Shown here: positions 1-7,143 of the stretch, piece after piece
Layout of the letters: the number at the start of each line of letters is the position of its first letter
Numbering within the stretch: position 1 is the stretch's first letter
Translations under genes and position numbers: made by a program
The notes under the pieces: model-generated
The model's input: the letters and a program-made list of their open reading frames with translations, nothing else
The model's database searches: none
What the model was told of the DNA's origin: nothing
Assembly (NCBI GenBank): GCA_964519805.1
Contig: CAZFKN010000017.1
Coordinates: forward strand, 1 to 37,771
DNA: 37,771 nt
Reading direction: 5' to 3'
Source: DASQPE01 sp964519805
GTDB lineage: Bacteria > Gemmatimonadota > Gemmatimonadetes > Gemmatimonadales > GWC2-71-9

Positions 1-354
1 GTCAATGAGCCCAAGGAAGGCACTGGGGCGTACGGGTTTCGGCACGATTGGAACCGCTCGCGATGGCGCGGCCCCGGGCGGATCCGCATACCCGTTGGGC
101 GCGAGCAGCAGAAAATGCGCGCGCGGAGAGAAACGGCGGAACCGTTGAATCAGATCGAACCCGTGCATGCTCGGCACATGAACGTCGACGATGGCAAGGT
201 CGATAAACCGACCTTAAAGACGTCTTGCTGAGCGCAGTACCCCTACGCCTCATCGGCCTCCTTGCCACACCCCGGTGATGTCTTGTGCCGTCGTTACCCG
301 AATGTTATGGTCGCGCATCAGGCCGGTCGACAACGGTGCTCTGCGGAATCTCTC
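1..354 (-). pseudogene. decayed response regulator receiver domain, runs off the left edge
   Basis: Read on the minus strand, 213 to 1 encodes the second half of a CheY-like receiver: a hydrophobic strand ending in the phospho-acceptor Asp (DLAIVDVHVPSMHGFDL), then the conserved Lys-Pro (VPKPVRP) and the start of the last helix. The preceding part, 354 to 253, reads like the first receiver helix and second strand (ERFRRAPLSTGLMRDHN, then IRVTTAQD). Both pieces are in the same frame but are separated by 13 codons that include two stops, a TGA at 252-250 and a TAA at 216-214. The first strand with its acidic pair was not found. A small insertion or accumulated decay has therefore broken the gene. 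The effector domain would lie outside the window. A start downstream of the stops would give only half a receiver, so a functional protein is unlikely. Confidence 0.5.
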
Positions 355-405
355 GCACGGACCGATCCACGTTCGACGAGGCCGCCAATTCCTGCCACCA
401 ACCCG

Positions 406-960
406 ATGCCGCAGCCGCTGGATCACTCGCATCAGAGCCCCGAATGGATCGAGCGCCTGCGCCAGGGCGACGAGGCGGCCTTCGAGCGCCTGTTTCGGGC
501 GTTCGCCCCTGGGCTATGCGCCTTCGTCGCGCGGTACGTCGACTCGCGAGCGATTGCCGAAGAGGTCGTCCAGGATCTCTTTCTCGCTATCTGGCAACGA
601 CGGGCTGATCTGGTCGTCGAGCAGTCGGTCGCGACGTATCTCTTCACCGCGGCCCGGAACCGCGCCGTAAACCATCTGCGCCACGAGCGCGTGGCCCGAC
701 GGTGGGAAAGCTCGATCGTCGGTCGGATCGAGTCCCCCGATGGATGCGGTGAAGCCGAGCTGCTCGAGATGCTCCACCTCCAGGACGGCATCGAGCGGCT
801 CCCCGCCCGATGTCGCCTCATCTTCATGTTGAGCCGGCAACAGGGGATGACGTACGCGCAGATAGCCGAGTCGCTGGATCTCTCCGTGAAGACCGTCGAG
901 GCGCAAATGGGCCGGGCGCTTCGGGCGCTCCGCGCCTGGGTCAAGCGCTCGCTGCCCTAG
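406..960 (+). CDS. ECF-family RNA polymerase sigma factor (FecI-like)
   Basis: Predicted 184-residue extracytoplasmic-function sigma factor. Region 2 covers about residues 15-95, with the AFERLFRAF helix, an acidic EEVVQDLFLAIW segment and an RNRAVNHLR stretch for -10 recognition. Region 4 covers about 120-180, with LPARCRLIFML, the helix-turn-helix MTYAQIAESLDLSVKTVE and a basic tail. Length and layout match the FecI-type sigma factors that pair with FecR regulators. The ATG at 406 is preferred over upstream starts at 262 and 307, because the upstream part does not look like protein and overlaps the degenerate receiver gene. No clear Shine-Dalgarno is visible, so the start is uncertain. A fecR-type gene and a TonB receptor with a signalling domain follow on the same strand. 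The sigma factor probably drives the receptor gene, as in Fec-type surface signalling (inference). Confidence 0.9.
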   Translation: MPQPLDHSHQSPEWIERLRQGDEAAFERLFRAFAPGLCAFVARYVDSRAIAEEVVQDLFLAIWQRRADLVVEQSVATYLFTAARNRAVNHLRHERVARRWESSIVGRIESPDGCGEAELLEMLHLQDGIERLPARCRLIFMLSRQQGMTYAQIAESLDLSVKTVEAQMGRALRALRAWVKRSLP

Positions 961-1058
961 CACCCGCCGCCGCCCCCAAGTAAGGGTGGGGGCCCCTCCC
1001 CGCTGTCTCTCCCACAGAACCTCACGCATTAGCAACCGGCTCCCGGCCAGGTGCCGCC

Positions 1059-2120
1059 ATGCTCAACGACGATCAGATCGACTGGGCGCTGCTCGCCCGC
1101 TACGTCGCCGGGGAGTGCTCGTCCGCGGAGGCCGCGGAAATCGAGCGCTGGCTCGCAGCCGACCCCGGGCGGCAAGACGAGCTCGCCGATCTTCGCCGCC
1201 TCTGGGATCAGGCCGGGGCGCTCCCATCAGGATCTCGCATCGATGCCATGTGGCAGGAGCTCAAGGATCGGATGGGGGGCGCCGGGGAGACGCGGCTCTC
1301 CGAGCGGCCCGCGCTCTTGGTGCTGCCCAATCGAGTTTCCCCCAGTGCTCGACGGCTCCGGCTGGTCGCCGGAGTGGCCGCCGTGGTAGCGCTCGCCGTC
1401 GGTGGCGCGGCAATCTGGAAGACCGGACGGGAAGTACCTGCGACCGTCACACCGGCCACGCTCGAGCGCGAGTTCAGCACCGCGCCCGGCCAGCGGGCGG
1501 AGATCACTCTGCCCGACGGGTCACACGTCGAGCTGGGCGTCGCGAGCAAGCTAACGGTCCGGCTGGCAGGTGGCGGGCCGCGTGAGGTGCACCTCGACGG
1601 CGAGGCAGTGTTCGACGTCATCCACGATGCGCTCCGTCCGTTCCTCGTCTATTCCGGGAATGCGGTCACCGAGGACCTCGGCACGAGGTTCGCCATTCGC
1701 GCCTACGAGAGCGATTCCGAGGTGCGTGTTGTAGTGGTCTCGGGCAGAGTGGCGCTCCGCTTGGCACAGGGACCCGCCGGCGGTAGGTCGGATAGCGCCG
1801 GCGCGCTGCTTGGCCCGAACGATTTGGGGCGCCTTGATGCTGATGGGCGCACGAGAATCGTGCGCCTGATTGACACGGCCCCGTACCTGGCTTGGACAGC
1901 CGGCCGCCTCGTATTCCGCCAAGCCACGCTCCACGAAGTCGCCGTCGAGCTCAGCCGCTGGTACGGCATCCCGATCGAGATCCCCTCAGCGTCGATCGCG
2001 GGCAAGCGCGTCACCCTCGACATGCCGGTCCAGGGGCTTCAGGACGTGCTCAAGGCGGTCACTGTGCCGCTCAATCTCCGCTACACGACGACTACCCGAG
2101 GTGTCGTGTTGCATCCATAG
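1059..2120 (+). CDS. FecR-type anti-sigma factor / sigma regulator
   Basis: 353-residue single-pass membrane protein. The cytoplasmic N-terminus (about 1-98) has the WALLARYVAGECSSAEA motif typical of FecR sigma-binding regions. One membrane helix spans about 100-120. The periplasmic part contains a FecR domain (about 135-235; REVHLDGEAVFDV and TRFAIRAY are recognisable) and ends with a DUF4974/STN-like domain (about 275-350; LHEVAVELSRWYGIPI). The family holds an ECF sigma factor inactive until a TonB receptor reports ligand. The gene lies 98 bp after the sigma gene and 48 bp before the receptor gene, the usual order. A weak AGGTG lies before the ATG. The DUF4974 tail resembles FecR proteins of Bacteroidota more than the classical E. 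coli protein, which lacks that extension. Confidence 0.9.
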   Translation: MLNDDQIDWALLARYVAGECSSAEAAEIERWLAADPGRQDELADLRRLWDQAGALPSGSRIDAMWQELKDRMGGAGETRLSERPALLVLPNRVSPSARRLRLVAGVAAVVALAVGGAAIWKTGREVPATVTPATLEREFSTAPGQRAEITLPDGSHVELGVASKLTVRLAGGGPREVHLDGEAVFDVIHDALRPFLVYSGNAVTEDLGTRFAIRAYESDSEVRVVVVSGRVALRLAQGPAGGRSDSAGALLGPNDLGRLDADGRTRIVRLIDTAPYLAWTAGRLVFRQATLHEVAVELSRWYGIPIEIPSASIAGKRVTLDMPVQGLQDVLKAVTVPLNLRYTTTTRGVVLHP

Positions 2121-2168
2121 CTCGAGCCGACGACCAGTGTGCGACCACTCCAGGATCCGAGGTGAATC

Positions 2169-4874
2169 GTGAAGCGCATGTTCTTGGGCCTGCTTGCCGC
2201 TCTGCTGGGCGTGGTCAGCCTGGTTGCCGGCCAAGAAGCCGCGGCCGGCGGGCCGACTACGTACGCCGTCGCCCGCAAGGCGAATTATGTCCCGCTCGAG
2301 GCACTGCGTCAGACCAGGTCGCGCATCCCCGCGCCGCTCGCGCGGACCGTCTCCGTTCAGCGGGACAACGCGCTACTGCAGCAAGTCCTCCTCGACATCG
2401 CCAACCAGGCAGAGCTCGGGTTGTCTTACGGCGAGGACTTGGTGCGGGCGCATGTGGTGGTGTCGCTGCATTTGAAGAACGCCGCTGCGGCGGACGCGCT
2501 CCAGCAGATCGTCGAGGGCACGGACTGGGCAGTACTCGTCACGCCTGCGGGCCAGGTGGCAGTGGTCCGGGCGGAGCCGCCGCAGGTAGGATCCATCACC
2601 GGTCGGGTCACAGCCAAAGCGAGCAACACACCCCTGGTTGGCGTGACCGTCGTCGTCCAAGGCACATCGCAAAGCGCGACCACCGGCGAAGATGGGCGCT
2701 ATCGGATCGCGGACGTGACGCCGGGGACGTACACCCTCCGGGCCCGGTACATCGGGTACGCTCCGGGGACGGCTTCGGTGACGGTGAGCGCGGACCAAGA
2801 AGCGACGGCGGACTTCGGCTTGGAGAAGTCGGCGCAGCGGTTGGATGAGGTGGTGACCACTGGTACTGTCGTGCCCACCGAGGTCAAAGCGCTCCCCACT
2901 CCCGTCAGCATCATCACCGCCGAGGACATCGAGATCCAGCACCCGCGTAACGTCCAGCAGGTGCTGCGCCAGGCGGTCCCCACCGCGGTAGGCTGGGACA
3001 TGCCGAATCTACCGGCCCAGACCGCGTTCTCCACTCGCGGCTCGACCGCGCTCACCGCCGGTCCCGGACAGATGAAGGTCTATTTCGACGGCGTCGAAGC
3101 AGCCAGCTTCACCGCCGCTGGGATCGATCCGAACAGCATCGACCGGATTGAAGTGATCCGCGGGCCGGAAGCAGCCGCGATCTACGGATCGGATGCAATC
3201 GACGGCGTGATCCAGGTCTTCACCAAGCGGGGCGAGATCAACACCGGACCGCACATAGACGCGCAGGCGGCGTTCGGCATCCAGCAGACGCCGTATGATG
3301 GGTTCGGCGGTGTGCTGCGGCAGAACTACACCGCATCGATCCGCGGTGGTGCGCCGGAGGCGAGCTACAACTTTGGCGCCGGCTACTCCCGGATGGCCGA
3401 CTACATCCCTGACGGGGAGATCTCCAGGCAGTCCAATCCCAGCATCTACGGCGGCGCTCGGTTCAGTCGCGGGATCGTGAGCTTCGACGCCTCCGGCCGG
3501 TATTTTTCGCAGAACGACCCGAGCGTGCAAAACCCCGAGATCTTCCAGACCGGGTTTGTCCCGGTCTCCAAGCCGTCGTTCGCGCCCACCCAGTTTCAGA
3601 GCACGACGCTCGGCGCGAGACTCACAGTCACGCCGATCACCTGGTGGGAGAACCGGGTGACGGTCGGCATCGACCGGCTCGTCGTGGATCAGACGCAGGT
3701 CAAACCGCGGCTCACCACACCCGCCGATACTTTGCTCCAGGTATTCACCGAGTTGGAGTCCAAGCTGTCCATCGGTTTCAACTCAACCCTGAAGGGCCAA
3801 CTGTGGGCTGGTGTGCAGGGGCAGATCACGGCCGGATTCGATCACTACAGCCAGCCGGTTTCTGTGCTGGGCGCCCTGACTCCCACCCCGACCGGAACGC
3901 TCCAGAATGTTTCGGCAAGCAAGACGAACACGAACAACACGGGCTACTTCGCGCAGGCTCAGATCGGAATCCGCGACGCCCTCTTCCTCACCGGCGGCGT
4001 CCGCGCGGAGGAGAACACCAACTTCGGTGACAGCCTGGGCACTCCGGTTTCACCGCGGGTCGGGGCGTCGTTCGTGCACGAGGTCGGCAGCACCACGCTG
4101 AAAGTGCGCGGCTCCTGGGGTCGCGCGATCAGGGCGCCGAATCCCGGCGACAAGCTGGGCCAGGTCTCGCCCGTCGGCGTAGTCCTCGCCAACCCCACGC
4201 TCGGCCCGGAGCGCCAGCACGGCTGGGACGCCGGCATCGACGCCGTCTTCGGCAGCGTTGGCTCCATCGGCGTCACCTACTACAACCAGACGGCGGAAGA
4301 CTTGATCGAATCGGTCAGCCTTGCCCTCGCTCCGGTGCCCACAGCGCAGTTCGAGAACGTAGGCCGAGTGAAGAACACCGGCGTCGAGGTGGAAGGCACG
4401 CTCGCGTTCGGCATTGTCCGACTCAGGGCGCAATATGGATACGCGAGCGCGAAGATCGAGGACCTGGGGCCCAACTACCGGGGCGACCAGCTCGTCGGCG
4501 AGCAGACGAGGGTGACGCCCAAGCATACGGCGGGCGCGTCGCTCGCCCTGACGCCGCTCGCTGGTACGACGATTGGCGCCGGGATGACCTATGTGGGCAG
4601 CTGGGACAGCTACGACTACCTCCTGTTCTATCGCTGCTTCGCCGGGACGGCACCATGTCCTCCGGCGTTCCTAGCGACCGGCTCCACTCGGGACTTCGTC
4701 ATCAAGTATCCCAGTTTCGTGAAGCTCAACCTGACCGTGTACCAGCGAATTACGCCATTGGTCTCGGGCTTCGTCTCGGTGGACAACCTCACTAACAATG
4801 AGGCGACCGAGTTCACCAACTTCATCCCGACCGTGGGCCGCACGACCATGGCGGGCTTGCAGCTCCACTACTGA
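2169..4874 (+). CDS. TonB-dependent outer-membrane receptor with STN signalling domain and carboxypeptidase-like domain
   Basis: 901-residue outer-membrane receptor. In order it has a signal peptide (about 1-21), an STN domain (about 56-136) that could contact the neighbouring FecR, a carboxypeptidase-regulatory-like beta-sandwich (about 141-215, GSITGRVTAK...PLVGVTV...GYAPGTA), a plug (about 235-353, with IDRIEVIRGPEAAAIYGSDAIDGVIQV) and a barrel to the C-terminus, ending in aromatic Tyr as outer-membrane barrels do. The start is GTG at 2169, preceded by GAGGTG at suitable spacing. Fusion of the SusC-like beta-sandwich with an STN domain is common in Bacteroidota-type transducers. The substrate cannot be read from the sequence; secreted peptidases immediately downstream suggest peptides or peptide-like siderophores (inference). 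A peptidase gene follows after 6 bp, so the two are probably co-translated. Confidence 0.93.
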   Translation: MKRMFLGLLAALLGVVSLVAGQEAAAGGPTTYAVARKANYVPLEALRQTRSRIPAPLARTVSVQRDNALLQQVLLDIANQAELGLSYGEDLVRAHVVVSLHLKNAAAADALQQIVEGTDWAVLVTPAGQVAVVRAEPPQVGSITGRVTAKASNTPLVGVTVVVQGTSQSATTGEDGRYRIADVTPGTYTLRARYIGYAPGTASVTVSADQEATADFGLEKSAQRLDEVVTTGTVVPTEVKALPTPVSIITAEDIEIQHPRNVQQVLRQAVPTAVGWDMPNLPAQTAFSTRGSTALTAGPGQMKVYFDGVEAASFTAAGIDPNSIDRIEVIRGPEAAAIYGSDAIDGVIQVFTKRGEINTGPHIDAQAAFGIQQTPYDGFGGVLRQNYTASIRGGAPEASYNFGAGYSRMADYIPDGEISRQSNPSIYGGARFSRGIVSFDASGRYFSQNDPSVQNPEIFQTGFVPVSKPSFAPTQFQSTTLGARLTVTPITWWENRVTVGIDRLVVDQTQVKPRLTTPADTLLQVFTELESKLSIGFNSTLKGQLWAGVQGQITAGFDHYSQPVSVLGALTPTPTGTLQNVSASKTNTNNTGYFAQAQIGIRDALFLTGGVRAEENTNFGDSLGTPVSPRVGASFVHEVGSTTLKVRGSWGRAIRAPNPGDKLGQVSPVGVVLANPTLGPERQHGWDAGIDAVFGSVGSIGVTYYNQTAEDLIESVSLALAPVPTAQFENVGRVKNTGVEVEGTLAFGIVRLRAQYGYASAKIEDLGPNYRGDQLVGEQTRVTPKHTAGASLALTPLAGTTIGAGMTYVGSWDSYDYLLFYRCFAGTAPCPPAFLATGSTRDFVIKYPSFVKLNLTVYQRITPLVSGFVSVDNLTNNEATEFTNFIPTVGRTTMAGLQLHY

Positions 4875-4880
4875 GGCACG

Positions 4881-6977
4881 ATGATCGCGCTTGCCCTGTT
4901 GGTTCTCGCCTCAGCCGCGCCCCAGGTCCCGCCGCAGCCGCTCGCGGCGCCGTTGCCCGCGCGGCAGGGCTCTCGGACGGTCACGCCCGACTGGCTCCTG
5001 CCGGCGCTCCCCCGCGGCTTCACCCGCCTGAGCGTTCGCTGGATGCCTGATGGTAGGCACCTGCTGCTGACGTTGCCTCCGCTGGTCGGGGAACGGGTTA
5101 CCCAGCTCGCCTTGCTCGACGTCAAGACCGGTCAGCGGACTCCGCTCGGCGCGGGTGAGGCGCCGGTCCCCTCGCCGGACGGCACGTTGATCGCCCATTT
5201 CCGAACCGTGCACGACACCATTCAGCTCTGGGTGATGGGACCGGATGGCGGCGCGCCACGCCAGCTCTCGCACGTGCGGGGTGGGTTCAACGGCTTCGCC
5301 GGACTCACATACGCCGTCAGCTGGTCGCCCGACGGCCGCCGAATCGTGCTGTCGCACCAGCCATGGGTGAAGCCTGAAGACACCTTCGCCCGCGCGAGCG
5401 GCGATACCACGCGCAGCTCCGCGCTGGAAGAGGATCAGCTCGTAAACGAGGCGCCGAAAAGCGAGCTGCGTCTGATCGACGTGGCGACCGGTCGCGACAG
5501 CCTGCTCGCGGCGTTCGACGCGCACGTGCGTAAGGTCTCCTGGACTCCGGACGGCAGTGAGCTGGTGTTCTTTTTCCAGCGAATCGGCTTCTTCTACCGG
5601 CAGGAGCAGGACGAGAGTCTGGTTCGCGCGATCCGGCTCAAGGATGGCCGCCTCCGCACCATCGCGACGTGCGCGGGACTCCAGCAGTTTCTCGAGCCGG
5701 AACTGTCATCCGACGGCCGCAAGGCGGCGATTGCCTACGACGCCGACAACCCGATCTTCGACTTCCTCTTCAGCATCGGTGTTGCTGATGCCAGCCCCTC
5801 CGCGGATACCTCGGCGAGGCCGATCGTGCGGCTCACCCGCGAGGCCAAGCTCCTGCACCAGCGCTGGTCACCCGACGGGCGCCGCATCTACGCCATCCGG
5901 CTGTATGGCATCTACCGGCAGGTGTACGCGATCGATGCCAAGACCGGCGCCCTGACGCAGATCACGAACGAGCCGCTGGTGATCGAGGACTACGCCATCT
6001 CGCCCGACGGCCGGCAGCTGGTCTGGTTCGGTCAGGATGCGCACGCCCGCCGAGTGCTCCGGATCGGTCGCACCGACGGGACCGGCGCGCGGGACCTGTC
6101 CGTGTTCGAGCCCGCACCGGACGACATGGCCTTGAGCGAGGTGCGGGAGATCGAGTGGGCCGTGCCGGACTATCCGGTCCCTCTGCGTGGACTCCTGGTC
6201 ATGCCGCTCGGCTACGTTCAGGGCACCCGTTATCCCATCATCGCCGACATCCACGGTGGCGGCGCCGGCGCGTCGGGAGAGCTGGCCGGAGCGCTCTTCG
6301 TCAACACGCCGCTCGAGTGGCAGCTGTGGGCAGCCAAGGGGTACATGGTCTTCGTGCCCGAGCTCCGCTCATCCGGCGCGTTCGGCCACAAGGCCATTAC
6401 CGAGGGGGTGATGCGGGACAACAACGAGGTCGCCGAGGACGTGAACGACGTGGTGGCCGGAGTGGATACGCTGGTGGCGAGGGGCCTGGTGGACACCGAC
6501 CGCACCATCGCGATCGGCAATAGTGCCGGCGGGCGGCGGGCGAACTGGCTCACGGTGGCTACCCACCGATTTCGAGCCGTCGTATCAAAGGAAGGCTGGG
6601 CGGACGACTTCTTCGCGGCGGGCGTCTTCATGACAGGCCGGGTGAACACGACCTATGGAGGAACGCCGGTCGAGATGCCGGAGCGCTACATGCGGAACTC
6701 TGCCATCTTTCACGCTCGCGGGGCGACCACGCCGACGCTGTTCCTGATGGGAGGCCGAGACCACGGGAGCGTGGACCAGCTGCAGACGGTGCACTGGCTG
6801 TACAACGCGCTCCGGTCGCAGGGCGTCGAGACCCAGTACGTCACCTACCCGGACGAGGGCCACGGGTTCGAGCGGGCGGCCAACCGGCGCGATGCGCTGA
6901 AGCGCACGATGACCTGGATCGACGGTCATGTGAAGCCCACCGCGAGCGGTCAAGCGCCGGCATCGTCCCAGCAGTAG
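4881..6977 (+). CDS. secreted S9-family (prolyl oligopeptidase-like) peptidase with WD40-like propeller
   Basis: 698-residue secreted serine peptidase. A short hydrophobic N-terminus (MIALALLVLASAAPQ) looks like a signal peptide. Residues about 40-430 carry repeated SPDG-type PD40/TolB propeller blades (for example near 95, 145, 330 and 375). The alpha/beta-hydrolase domain follows with the nucleophile elbow GNSAGG (Ser548), a candidate Asp627 in GGRDHG and His661 in DEGHGF, a complete catalytic triad. The family cleaves short peptides, which the propeller filters by size. The gene begins 6 bp after the receptor stop, with GAGGC overlapping that stop as a likely ribosome site. This coupling suggests digestion of the imported or surface-bound ligand. 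The exact specificity (dipeptidyl peptidase, acylaminoacyl peptidase or other) cannot be told. Confidence 0.88.
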   Translation: MIALALLVLASAAPQVPPQPLAAPLPARQGSRTVTPDWLLPALPRGFTRLSVRWMPDGRHLLLTLPPLVGERVTQLALLDVKTGQRTPLGAGEAPVPSPDGTLIAHFRTVHDTIQLWVMGPDGGAPRQLSHVRGGFNGFAGLTYAVSWSPDGRRIVLSHQPWVKPEDTFARASGDTTRSSALEEDQLVNEAPKSELRLIDVATGRDSLLAAFDAHVRKVSWTPDGSELVFFFQRIGFFYRQEQDESLVRAIRLKDGRLRTIATCAGLQQFLEPELSSDGRKAAIAYDADNPIFDFLFSIGVADASPSADTSARPIVRLTREAKLLHQRWSPDGRRIYAIRLYGIYRQVYAIDAKTGALTQITNEPLVIEDYAISPDGRQLVWFGQDAHARRVLRIGRTDGTGARDLSVFEPAPDDMALSEVREIEWAVPDYPVPLRGLLVMPLGYVQGTRYPIIADIHGGGAGASGELAGALFVNTPLEWQLWAAKGYMVFVPELRSSGAFGHKAITEGVMRDNNEVAEDVNDVVAGVDTLVARGLVDTDRTIAIGNSAGGRRANWLTVATHRFRAVVSKEGWADDFFAAGVFMTGRVNTTYGGTPVEMPERYMRNSAIFHARGATTPTLFLMGGRDHGSVDQLQTVHWLYNALRSQGVETQYVTYPDEGHGFERAANRRDALKRTMTWIDGHVKPTASGQAPASSQQ

Positions 6978-7009
6978 CCTTCGCTTGACCCGGCAGGGCT
7001 GCGGCCCAC

Positions 7010-7068
7010 CTTTGCCTCCCTCGGAATCGTTCTCAAGGGAGCGAATAGATCGCGCCCCTCAGGCAAAG
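7010..7068. other. nested inverted repeats between the two peptidase genes
   Basis: CTTTGCCT at 7010-7017 is the exact reverse complement of AGGCAAAG at 7061-7068. Inside it, CCCT at 7018-7021 pairs with AGGG at 7036-7039. The structure sits in the 166-bp region between the S9 stop and the preferred GTG start of the M1-like peptidase. No T-run follows on either strand, so it is not a classic terminator. It may be a leader structure or mRNA stabiliser, or chance. Confidence 0.3.
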
Positions 7069-7143
7069 CCCCCTTGCGAATCGCGCTGCAGGCCACATCT
7101 GTTCAAGGCACCCCCAGATCATTCCCGAAGGCGGCGGACCAAG

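Noticed and set aside
6985..7143. 53-residue N-terminal extension of the M1-like peptidase
   Set aside because: The extension is Arg/Pro-rich, precedes a proper signal peptide at 7144 and contains structured non-coding DNA.
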